From contig JAAXZP010000085.1 of NCBI GenBank assembly GCA_012719815.1, positions 1 through 6,044 on the forward strand: 6,044 nucleotides of DNA, in the 5' to 3' direction. A program made the translations under genes and the position numbers. The notes under the pieces were generated by a model. That model saw nothing but the letters and a program-made list of their open reading frames with translations. It was not told where the DNA came from and did no database searches. This document shows, piece after piece, positions 1 through 5,106 of this stretch (positions within the stretch are counted from its first letter, which is position 1; each line of letters opens with the position of its first letter). This DNA is from Christensenellaceae bacterium. Lineage in GTDB: Bacteria; Bacillota; Clostridia; Christensenellales; SZUA-584.

Positions 1-618
1 GCACCCCTCTGCGCCTGGATAAAGCCTGGAATAACGGAATACGACATCAAGGCGGAGCGGGTGGTTTATATGCATAAGCACGGCGCGGAAGTAGCATTTC
101 CGCCTATTGTGGCGTCGGGCGAGCATTCCAGCCTGCCGCACGCCACGCCCACCGACAGGAAGCTAAGGCCGGGCGACCTTTTGACGCTGGACTACGGCTG
201 CCGGTTTGGCGGCTACTGCTCGGACTTTACGCGCACTGTGGCCATTTCCCATATGGACAAAGAGCAGCAAAAAGTATATGATATAGTGAACTGTGCTGGC
301 GAAATGGCGATATCCGCGCTGCGCGCCGGCGTTTCCGCAAAGGAAGTGGACGCGGTGGCGCGGGATTACATCGCATCGCACGGCTACGGCGATTATTTCG
401 GCCATGGCACCGGCCACAGCCTGGGGCGGGCCATCCATGAAACGCCCGCGCTGAACCCCCGGTCGGAGGCAGTGCTGGAGGAAAACATGGTGGTTACCAT
501 CGAGCCGGGCATTTATTTGCCGGGGCGGTTCGGAGTGCGCATCGAAGATTTGTTGGTCATCAAGGACGGCGGCTGCGTCAACTTAACTTCCGCAACGCGG
601 GATGTCGTCATCATATAA
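1..618 (+). CDS. M24 family metallopeptidase (Xaa-Pro aminopeptidase/dipeptidase), C-terminal part
   Basis: The reading frame is open from base 1, so the gene starts outside the window; about 205 residues are visible, against about 350 for the whole family protein. This is the pita-bread catalytic domain of cytosolic enzymes that remove residues next to proline using two metal ions. All five expected metal ligands can be seen, numbered from base 1: Asp64 in LDYG, Asp75 in SDFTR, His139 in the GHGTGH motif, Glu168 in TIEPG and Glu182 in RIEDL. The conserved His47 (LPHATP) and His146 (IHE) are also present, so the fragment looks catalytically intact. It ends in TAA and efp begins 18 bases later, an arrangement known from Bacillus (yqhT-efp) and many clostridia. 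Family assignment is secure. Whether it acts as an aminopeptidase or a dipeptidase cannot be told without the N-terminal domain. Confidence 0.93.
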   Translation, partial: APLCAWIKPGITEYDIKAERVVYMHKHGAEVAFPPIVASGEHSSLPHATPTDRKLRPGDLLTLDYGCRFGGYCSDFTRTVAISHMDKEQQKVYDIVNCAGEMAISALRAGVSAKEVDAVARDYIASHGYGDYFGHGTGHSLGRAIHETPALNPRSEAVLEENMVVTIEPGIYLPGRFGVRIEDLLVIKDGGCVNLTSATRDVVII

Positions 619-636
619 TTTGTTGGAGGACAAAAT

Positions 637-1194
637 ATGGTATCAGCCGGAGATTTTAAAAAAGGCCTGACGATTGAGATTGACGGCCAGGTTTGGGTAG
701 TCGTGGATTTTCAGCATGTCAAGCCCGGGAAAGGCGCCGCGTTTGTGCGCACCAAGCTGAAGAACATCATGCAGGGAAACGTGCTGGAGCGGACGTTCAG
801 CCCGACCGACAAATTCCCCAAGGCGCATGTGGAGACCAAGTCGATGGAATACCTCTACAGCGACGGGGAGCTCTATTATTTCATGGATCAGGAGACATAC
901 GAGCAGATTCCGCTCAACCATTCTCAGGTGGAGGATGCGCTCAACTACATCAAGGAGAACATGCCGGTTACGATCAAGTTCTTCAAAGGCCAGGCTTTCT
1001 CGGTAGAGCCGCCGAACTTTGTGGAACTGGTCGTCGCCGAAACGGAGCCGGGCTTTAAGGGCGACACCGCGACTGCGGGCAGCAAGCCGGCGATCCTGGA
1101 GACGGGCGCGAAGATCATGGTGCCGCTGTTCGTGAACCAGGGCGACAAGATTCGCGTGGACACCAGAACCGGCGAATACATGGAGCGCGTTTAA
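637..1194 (+). CDS. efp: Translation elongation factor P
   Basis: EF-P binds ribosomes stalled at consecutive prolines, between the P and E sites, and promotes peptide bond formation. The 185-residue product has the usual length and three-domain layout: an N-terminal KOW-like barrel (about 1-62), then two OB-fold domains (about 66-125 and 129-185). The tip of domain I reads PGKGAA, with Lys32 at the position that is post-translationally modified in other bacteria (beta-lysyl in E. coli, 5-aminopentanol in Bacillus). No modification enzyme gene is in view, so the type of modification is unknown. The C-terminal block running from GDTA to GEYMERV is typical of the family. A GGAGGA Shine-Dalgarno at 625-630 lies six bases before the ATG and fixes the start. 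It is probably co-transcribed with the peptidase gene upstream, and a terminator follows the stop codon. Confidence 0.98.
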   Translation: MVSAGDFKKGLTIEIDGQVWVVVDFQHVKPGKGAAFVRTKLKNIMQGNVLERTFSPTDKFPKAHVETKSMEYLYSDGELYYFMDQETYEQIPLNHSQVEDALNYIKENMPVTIKFFKGQAFSVEPPNFVELVVAETEPGFKGDTATAGSKPAILETGAKIMVPLFVNQGDKIRVDTRTGEYMERV

Positions 1195-1210
1195 GGCTGA
1201 GTATTATCAT

Positions 1211-1244
1211 GAAGGCTCGGGAATTCCCGGGCCTTTTTGTTTTG
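1211..1244 (+). terminator. Rho-independent terminator after efp
   Basis: The 8-bp GC-rich stem GGCTCGGG (1214-1221) pairs with CCCGGGCC (1226-1233), with one G-T wobble and an AATT loop. It is followed by TTTTTGTTTTG. It starts 17 bases after the efp stop and closes the peptidase-efp operon. Confidence 0.93.
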
Positions 1245-1294
1245 GGTAAAACAAACGAGAAACGCGGGCTTTTCACCTGGGCAGCCAGAAGTCT

Positions 1295-1335
1295 TTGATG
1301 CAAGGCTTGGAATAAAAGATTTGGAATGCTAAAAA
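1295..1335 (+). promoter_or_regulatory. Possible weak promoter for the small AT-rich gene
   Basis: The gene at 1355 sits behind a strong terminator and so needs its own promoter. The best candidate is TTGGAA (1307-1312) with TAAAAA (1330-1335) at 17 bp. TTGATG (1295-1300) is an alternative -35 without a good partner. TTGGAAT occurs twice, at 1307 and 1321. Neither pair of boxes is close to consensus, so this is a tentative placement. Confidence 0.3.
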
Positions 1336-1342
1336 TAATGGC

Positions 1343-1348
1343 GAGGTG
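1343..1348 (+). promoter_or_regulatory. Shine-Dalgarno that selects the ATG at 1355
   Basis: GAGGTG lies six bases upstream of the ATG at 1355. The in-frame GTG at 1346 is part of this ribosome binding site and has no site of its own, so 1355 is the better start. Confidence 0.75.
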
Positions 1349-1354
1349 AATAAT

Positions 1355-1786
1355 ATGAGTGGCACGTATAAACTTTTGGAATGCATATATAAAGGTTCCC
1401 AAATGGGTATTAATGCAATTGATAATATAATCCATTCAATCAAAGGGGATCAAAGTATATTGGGTGAATTGAAGGCTCAGTTAACAGAATATAGAATTAT
1501 TAATGATAAAGCCAAAACCATGCTTCATGAGTATGGAGAAAAAGAAAAGGATATTAATCCTATGGCTAAAATATCTTCGGATATTTCGACAACGGTAAAT
1601 GCCATCATTGATAGTTCAAGCTCGCATATTGCTGAAATGATGATGCAGGGCAGTGCTATGGGAATTATTAAGATTATTAAGGCTATAAATGAGTATAGCG
1701 ATGCTGATGAGAAGGCAAAAGATCTCGCTAATAAGCTGCTGGATACGGAACAATCAAACTTTGAGAAGATGAAGAAGTTTTTGTGA
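1355..1786 (+). CDS. Small all-helical protein of unknown function, AT-rich gene
   Basis: The 143-residue product is not assigned to a named family. It looks soluble and fully alpha-helical: helices at about 4-29, 32-62, 69-114 (perhaps broken at the run of four serines, 87-90) and 116-141. It has no signal peptide and no membrane segment. The block SSSSHIAEMMMQGSAMGI (87-104) resembles, from memory, a conserved stretch in uncharacterised clostridial proteins. A four-helix, ferritin-like bundle is conceivable: acidic residues and a His91/Glu94 pair fall inside helices, but no clear ExxH di-iron motif is visible. The base composition differs from its neighbours, at 34 % G+C (123 of 360 bases counted over 1381-1740), with many AAA, ATT, TAT and AAT codons. 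It stands alone, flanked by terminators on both sides, which suggests an independently transcribed and possibly acquired gene. The start is set by GAGGTG six bases before the ATG. Confidence 0.85.
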   Translation: MSGTYKLLECIYKGSQMGINAIDNIIHSIKGDQSILGELKAQLTEYRIINDKAKTMLHEYGEKEKDINPMAKISSDISTTVNAIIDSSSSHIAEMMMQGSAMGIIKIIKAINEYSDADEKAKDLANKLLDTEQSNFEKMKKFL

Positions 1787-1802
1787 AGCGATAAGAAAAT
1801 CT

Positions 1803-1850
1803 AATCAAAAAATCAGCCCCGAATGGTTTTTTCGCCGGTCGGGGCTTCTT
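1803..1850. terminator. Bidirectional terminator between the small gene and htpG
   Basis: A perfect 8-bp stem AGCCCCGA (1815-1822)/TCGGGGCT (1839-1846) encloses a 16-nt loop. On the plus strand it is followed by TTCTTT, a modest T-tract. On the minus strand it is followed by TGATTTTTTGATTAG, a stronger one. It therefore suits both the convergent small gene and htpG, whose stop is at 1893. Confidence 0.85.
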
Positions 1851-1892
1851 TGACTGAAAAAACCTGTTACTTAAGCATCGGATTTCCCGGAG

Positions 1893-2669
1893 TTACTTCA
1901 TCAGCTTGCAGATATCGTTGCTGAAAGCCAGCGGGTCTTCCACCGGCAGCCCTTCCATCAGCAGCGCCTGATTATACAAAAGCTGCGTGTAGAGCTTAAA
2001 CTTTTCGGGATCGTTTTCATGCGCCGCTTTAAGCGCCGCGAATACCTCGTGATTTCCGTTCAGCTCCAGTATCTTCTGCGCCGTGATGCCATGGCCGCTG
2101 GGCATGTTCTTTAATACCTTTTCCATTTCGATGGATATGCCGCCCTCGCTGGTGAGGCACACCGGATGGGATTTCAGGCGTTTGGAGAGGCGGATGTCCT
2201 TGACCTTGTCGCCCAGCACATCTTTCATGCTGTCAAACAACGCCTTGTGGGCATCCTTGTCCGCTTCGTCTGCCTTTTGTTCTGGTTCGTCCAGCTCGAA
2301 ATCGCTCGCGGACACCGACTTGAAGCTCGTCCCCTTGTAGTCCATCAGCATCTGGATGGCGAACTCGTCCACGTCTTCGGTGAAGTAGAGGATTTCGTAG
2401 CCCTTGTCCAGCACCAGCTCCGTCTGTGGCATTTTGCCGATGTACTCGACGGATTCGCCCGCGGCGTAGTAGATGGACTTCTGGCCTTCCTTCATGCGGG
2501 AAACGTATTCGTCCAGCGTGACCATCTTCTTCTCGGACGACGAGTAGAACATCAAAAGGTCCACGAGGTCTTCCTTGTGCATGCCGAAATCGTTGTAGAT
2601 GCCGAACTTGAGATGCCGCCCGAACGACTGATAGAAACGCTCGTATTTCTCGCGGTCGTTCTTCAGCAT
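1893..2669 (-). CDS. htpG: HtpG C-terminal fragment: second half of middle domain and dimerisation domain
   Basis: From the first ATG after the amber codon, 258 residues follow to the normal TAA. Residues 1 to about 127 are the rest of the middle domain, with the family stretch SRMKEGQKSIYYAAGES (57-73). An acidic linker rich in Asp, Glu and Lys (about 125-145) leads to the C-terminal dimerisation domain, with SKRLKSHPVCLTSE (162-175), KILELNGNHEVF (199-210) and the closing helix region LYTQLLYNQALLMEG (226-240). The ATG at 2669 is preceded by CGGGAG with only about three bases between, a poor spacing, so independent initiation is possible but not convincing. Coupled re-initiation after the stop, 15 bases upstream, is the other way it could be made. 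If neither occurs, this part is untranslated except by readthrough. Confidence 0.75.
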   Translation of the reverse strand: MLKNDREKYERFYQSFGRHLKFGIYNDFGMHKEDLVDLLMFYSSSEKKMVTLDEYVSRMKEGQKSIYYAAGESVEYIGKMPQTELVLDKGYEILYFTEDVDEFAIQMLMDYKGTSFKSVSASDFELDEPEQKADEADKDAHKALFDSMKDVLGDKVKDIRLSKRLKSHPVCLTSEGGISIEMEKVLKNMPSGHGITAQKILELNGNHEVFAALKAAHENDPEKFKLYTQLLYNQALLMEGLPVEDPLAFSNDICKLMK

Positions 2670-2684
2670 GTTCTCCCGCTCGGC

Positions 2685-3770
2685 CTAGATCTTATTCTTG
2701 ATGTTCTTCGCGATGATCTTCAATTGCCGGTCGTGCTGCAGCATCTCGCGCGAGATGTTGAGGGACAAATCGTCCGACTCCACGACGCCGCGCACAAAGC
2801 TGAAGTAATCGGGCAGCAAATCGGGGCATTTGTTCATGATGAGCACGCCGTTGGAATACAGCTCCAGCCCTTTCTCGAAATCCTTGGTGTAAAAGTCGAA
2901 CGGCGGCTTCTCCGGGATGTACAGTATCGCGTTGTAGCGCACCGTGCCTTCCGCCTTGATATGGATATGGCGCAGCGGCTTGTCGAAACCGAAGTGTTTC
3001 TCGGCGTAGAACCGCTGGTAATCCTCGTCCTTAAGCTCCGACTTGTTCTTGCGCCAGATGGGTACCATGCTGTTGAGCGTCTCCACTTCGGTGACAGTCT
3101 CGAATTCACCCTCCTTGCCTTCCACCGGCCGGGAGCGCGTCACTTCCATCTTGATGGGGTAGCGGATGAAATCGGAATACTTCTTCACCAGGCTGCGCAG
3201 CCGGTATTCGTCGAGGAATTCGCTGTATTTCTCGTCTTCGGTGTCCTCTTTCAGTCGCAGTATGACCTCGGTGCCCACAGTGTCTTTCTCGCACGGTTCG
3301 ATGGTATAGCCCGAAACGCCCTCGGATTCCCATTTGAACGCCTCGGTGCTGCCCAGCGCGCGGGAGATCACCGTTACCTTGTCGGCGACCATGAACGCGG
3401 AGTAGAAGCCCACGCCGAACTGGCCGATGATGTCGTAATCCTCCTGTATCTCAACCTGTTTCTTGAAAGCGAGCGAGCCGCTTTTGGCGATGGTGCCGAG
3501 GTTGTCTTCCAGCTCCTCCTTCGTCATGCCGATGCCGGTATCCACAACGCGCAGCGTGCGGTTTTTCTTGTCCGGGAAGATCTGAATATAATAGTCGGCG
3601 CTGTTGAAGCTGATGGAATCGTCCGTCAGCGCCTTGTAATAAATTTTATCGATGGCGTCGCTGGCGTTGGATATCAGCTCCCGCAGGAATATCTCCTTGT
3701 GCGTGTAGATGGAGTTGATCATCAGGTTCAAGAGCTGCTTTGATTCAGCTTTAAACTGCTTTTTTGCCAT
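2685..3770 (-). CDS. htpG: HtpG N-terminal fragment: ATPase domain and first half of middle domain
   Basis: These 361 residues carry the whole GHKL ATP-binding domain (about 1-215). The visible motifs are ELISNASDAIDK with catalytic Glu31 and Mg-binding Asn35, VVDTGIGMT with Asp77, and GQFGVGFYSAF (116-126) forming the lid and glycine-rich loop. After a short charged linker the middle domain begins near 230. It includes the NISREMLQ loop, whose Arg341 and Gln345 correspond to the residues that contact the ATP gamma-phosphate in other Hsp90 proteins. The fragment stops just after the helix that follows this loop, so it lacks the second middle subdomain and the dimerisation domain. Alone it could bind ATP but would not be expected to form the normal clamp. 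AAGGGGG (3784-3778) lies seven bases before the ATG and supports the start. Expression is probably under HrcA control through the CIRCE upstream. Confidence 0.9.
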   Translation of the reverse strand: MAKKQFKAESKQLLNLMINSIYTHKEIFLRELISNASDAIDKIYYKALTDDSISFNSADYYIQIFPDKKNRTLRVVDTGIGMTKEELEDNLGTIAKSGSLAFKKQVEIQEDYDIIGQFGVGFYSAFMVADKVTVISRALGSTEAFKWESEGVSGYTIEPCEKDTVGTEVILRLKEDTEDEKYSEFLDEYRLRSLVKKYSDFIRYPIKMEVTRSRPVEGKEGEFETVTEVETLNSMVPIWRKNKSELKDEDYQRFYAEKHFGFDKPLRHIHIKAEGTVRYNAILYIPEKPPFDFYTKDFEKGLELYSNGVLIMNKCPDLLPDYFSFVRGVVESDDLSLNISREMLQHDRQLKIIAKNIKNKI

Positions 3771-3794
3771 GCATATGCCCCCTTGATTATCTTA

Positions 3795-3821
3795 TCAGCA
3801 CTCTCGTGCCTCGAGTGCTAA
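3795..3821 (-). promoter_or_regulatory. CIRCE operator (HrcA binding site) of htpG
   Basis: On the minus strand TTAGCACTC (3821-3813), nine bases, then GAGTGCTGA (3803-3795). The consensus is TTAGCACTC-N9-GAGTGCTAA, so one half is perfect and the other differs at a single base. It lies directly downstream of the htpG -10 box and spans the expected transcription start, where HrcA binding would block transcription until heat shock. hrcA itself is not in the window. Confidence 0.93.
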
Positions 3822-3826
3822 TGTAT

Positions 3827-3854
3827 AGTGTATCATTTTTTCGGGCCTTGTCAA
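3827..3854 (-). promoter_or_regulatory. SigA-type promoter of htpG
   Basis: On the minus strand a perfect -35 TTGACA (3854-3849) is separated by 16 bp from TACACT (3832-3827), which is preceded by TGA and so forms an extended -10. The expected start of transcription is about 3820, inside the CIRCE, leaving a leader of about 50 bases. Confidence 0.82.
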
Positions 3855-3907
3855 TAATCGACGGCTGAGAGTATTTTGATTACCGACTTCTGATTGCCGG
3901 AAAAACC

Positions 3908-3916
3908 TGATATAAT
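3908..3916 (+). promoter_or_regulatory. Extended -10 promoter of the CDF transporter gene
   Basis: TGATATAAT carries a perfect TATAAT (3911-3916) with the TGn extension. The -35 region at the proper distance (TTCTGA, 3888-3893) is poor, as is usual for extended -10 promoters. Transcription would begin about 3922-3924, on or next to the ATG at 3923. It diverges from the htpG promoter. Confidence 0.72.
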
Positions 3917-3922
3917 GGTTAT

Positions 3923-4843
3923 ATGTTTCAAACAATGGACGCCGAAACCAAAAAGCCTGTGCGCGATGAAGGCGTGTGCATCATCACATACTGCCTTATA
4001 GGCAACATATTGCTGCTGCTGCTCAAGGGCGCGGTGGGCCTTGTCATGGGCAGCGAGGCGCTGAAAGCGGATGCCGTTAACTCCGCAGGCGATTCCCTGG
4101 CGGCGGTGGTGGTGATGCTGGGGCTGCGCTATTCGCTGAAACCGCAGGACGAAGGGCACCATTACGGCCACGGCAAGATGGAGGCGCTGGTGTCGTTCAT
4201 CGTGGGGCTGATGGTTTTGGCGGGCACGGTATTCGTGATACGCGACGCGGTGGGCGCGGCGATAAACGGAGAGACTGCGCCGCCCAGCCCGTGGGCGTTA
4301 GGCGCGGCGCTGGTGTCGGTGGCCGTCAAAGCGGTGATGTTCATCGTGACGTACCGGGCGGGAAAACGCCTCAATTCCATCGCGGTGATGACCAACGCCA
4401 TGGACCACCGCAACGACATATTCGCGACATCGGGCGCGGCGGTGGCCATCGGCGCTGCCATGATAGGCGAACATTTCGGAGTCGAGCCGCTGGTGCGGTA
4501 TGCCGAGCCCGTCATCGCGCTGGTGATCAGCGGCTTTATCGTCAAAACGGCGGTGGGTATTCTCAAGGTATCCAGCGCGATGCTGCTGGACGCCGCACCG
4601 GACGAGGCGACCATGGAAGGCCTGCGCGAAGCGGTGCTGAAAACGCCCGGCGTGGAGCACATAAGCTGGATAAAGTGCCGCCGGATGGGGCGTGGCCTAT
4701 TGGCCGACGTGGCGGTGGAGGTGGACGGCGATATCCGCGTGTGCGACGGGCACGACATCGCGGACGCCCTGCGGGACAACGTGATGGCCGCTTTTCCGGA
4801 GATGATCGACGTGGTGGTGCACATCAACCCGCACACGTCATAA
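3923..4843 (+). CDS. Cation diffusion facilitator (CDF) family metal efflux transporter
   Basis: CDF proteins are inner-membrane dimers that export divalent metals (Zn, Fe, Mn, Co) in exchange for protons. The 306-residue product has six likely membrane segments in about 18-215 and a C-terminal cytosolic dimer domain (about 218-306). Motifs line up with E. coli YiiP: the TM2 site reads ADAVNSAGD (Asn53, Asp57), the TM2-TM3 loop has Asp76 and HHYGHGKMEAL with His83, the TM5 site is Asp161 and Asp165 in DHRND, and the tail has GHD (His277) and VVHINP (His300). The active site is thus NxxxD plus DxxxD rather than the HxxxD of many zinc exporters. The metal is undetermined; the DHR-D pattern in TM5 recalls manganese-type members. 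Two starts are possible, 3923 and 3935, and neither has a Shine-Dalgarno. I chose 3923 because it coincides with the predicted transcript 5' end. It ends in tandem TAA-TAG. Confidence 0.92.
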   Translation: MFQTMDAETKKPVRDEGVCIITYCLIGNILLLLLKGAVGLVMGSEALKADAVNSAGDSLAAVVVMLGLRYSLKPQDEGHHYGHGKMEALVSFIVGLMVLAGTVFVIRDAVGAAINGETAPPSPWALGAALVSVAVKAVMFIVTYRAGKRLNSIAVMTNAMDHRNDIFATSGAAVAIGAAMIGEHFGVEPLVRYAEPVIALVISGFIVKTAVGILKVSSAMLLDAAPDEATMEGLREAVLKTPGVEHISWIKCRRMGRGLLADVAVEVDGDIRVCDGHDIADALRDNVMAAFPEMIDVVVHINPHTS

Positions 4844-4846
4844 TAG

Positions 4847-4862
4847 AAAGGATATAATGTTT
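4847..4862 (+). repeat. 16-nt direct repeat, left copy
   Basis: AAAGGATATAATGTTT, identical to 4955-4970 and 108 bases from it. It begins four bases after the CDF stop codon. It contains TATAAT but no -35 box at the right distance. Confidence 0.85.
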
Positions 4863-4868
4863 GAGATA

Positions 4869-4939
4869 CCCGGCTGGCAGCCCGGCTTGCGAAATGTACC
4901 GTGTGGAGCGGACATTATCGCAGCCGGGCCGCTGCCGGG
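4869..4939. repeat. Long imperfect palindrome / hairpin element
   Basis: The two arms pair over nearly their whole length: CCCGGC (4869-4874) with GCCGGG (4934-4939), GGC (4876-4878) with GCT (4931-4933), GCCCGGC (4880-4886) with GCCGGGC (4923-4929), TGC (4888-4890) with GCA (4920-4922), GA with TC, AATGT (4893-4897) with ACATT (4912-4916), and CCG with CGG around the loop TGTGGAG (about 4902-4908). Only single-base bulges and one A/C mismatch interrupt it. The 16-nt direct repeats stand on either side. It could be a dispersed intergenic repeat or the structured part of an RNA. Its function is unknown. Confidence 0.75.
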
Positions 4940-4952
4940 GAGGCTGATTTTT
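4921..4952 (+). terminator. Possible terminator after the CDF gene
   Basis: CAGCC (4921-4925) can pair with GGCTG (4942-4946), with a small inner GGC/GCC helix, followed by ATTTTTC. It shares bases with the longer palindrome, so the two structures exclude each other. This is the only T-tract hairpin seen between the CDF gene and the phosphate transporter gene. Confidence 0.4.
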
Positions 4953-4954
4953 CA

Positions 4955-4970
4955 AAAGGATATAATGTTT
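4955..4970 (+). repeat. 16-nt direct repeat, right copy
   Basis: Exact second copy of AAAGGATATAATGTTT, on the far side of the palindrome. ATAATGT inside both copies is also complementary to ACATTAT at 4912-4918 in the palindrome, so alternative pairing is possible. Confidence 0.85.
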
Positions 4971-5052
4971 TTTCAGCGCATGACGGCTGTGGCAGAGCTT
5001 TCCCGCTGCTGCCGATTTGAAGTGTCCTGCCTGTAATAGAAGTCAAACATAA

Positions 5053-5100
5053 TCCCCGGCCGTTTCCTGTAAGTATGTAGGAAGGAGATGCTGCCGGGGG
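5053..5100 (+). promoter_or_regulatory. Leader hairpin in front of the Na/Pi cotransporter gene
   Basis: CCCCGGC (5054-5060) pairs with GCCGGGG (5093-5099). Inside it, TTCCT (5064-5068) pairs with AGGAA (5079-5083) around a 10-nt loop. The best Shine-Dalgarno, AAGGAG (5082-5087), lies within this structure and partly in its inner stem. The ATG at 5107 follows seven bases after the hairpin. This arrangement could limit translation, but no known riboswitch class is recognised. Confidence 0.45.
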
Positions 5101-5106
5101 TATTTC

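Larger units (their letters stand above)
1893..3770 (-). pseudogene. htpG: htpG (Hsp90 chaperone) interrupted by an in-frame TAG
   Basis: Read as a whole, the frame from the ATG at 3770 to the TAA at 1893 has 625 codons before the final stop. HtpG is about 624-626 residues in E. coli and Bacillus. Nothing is missing and there is no frameshift; the single defect is TAG at 2687-2685, codon 362. The text continues in the same frame on both sides (KNIKNKI-stop-AERENMLKNDREKY), where homologues usually carry Lys, Glu or Gln, so one base change explains it. The remaining sequence shows no other decay, and promoter, operator, ribosome binding site and terminator are all present. Possible readings are a recent nonsense mutation, amber suppression, translation of two pieces, or a sequencing or assembly error. 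The two pieces are described separately. Confidence 0.85.

Noticed and set aside
1346..1348. GTG at 1346 as the start of the small helical protein
   Set aside because: It overlaps the GAGGTG ribosome binding site that serves the ATG at 1355.
2166..3743. A 525-codon open frame on the plus strand opposite htpG
   Set aside because: It is the antisense shadow of a GC-biased htpG frame. The product is Val/Leu/His-rich without a known domain, it spans both sides of the amber codon, and it has no ribosome binding site. The HtpG reading is unambiguous.
4853..4966. TATAAT boxes at 4853-4858 and 4961-4966 as promoters for the phosphate transporter
   Set aside because: No -35-like hexamer lies 16-18 bp upstream of either and there is no TGn extension; they are part of the 16-nt repeat.
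4857..5036. A 59-codon open frame starting at the first 16-nt repeat, with AAAGGA in front of the ATG
   Set aside because: The frame runs through the palindrome and both direct repeats, which explain its sequence. The predicted peptide shows no domain or membrane segment. A real small protein cannot be excluded, but nothing supports it beyond the AAAGGA.
5088..5090. ATG directly after AAGGAG as the start of the phosphate transporter
   Set aside because: It is in a different frame, which closes at a TGA after about 35 codons, and the spacing to the AAGGAG is zero.
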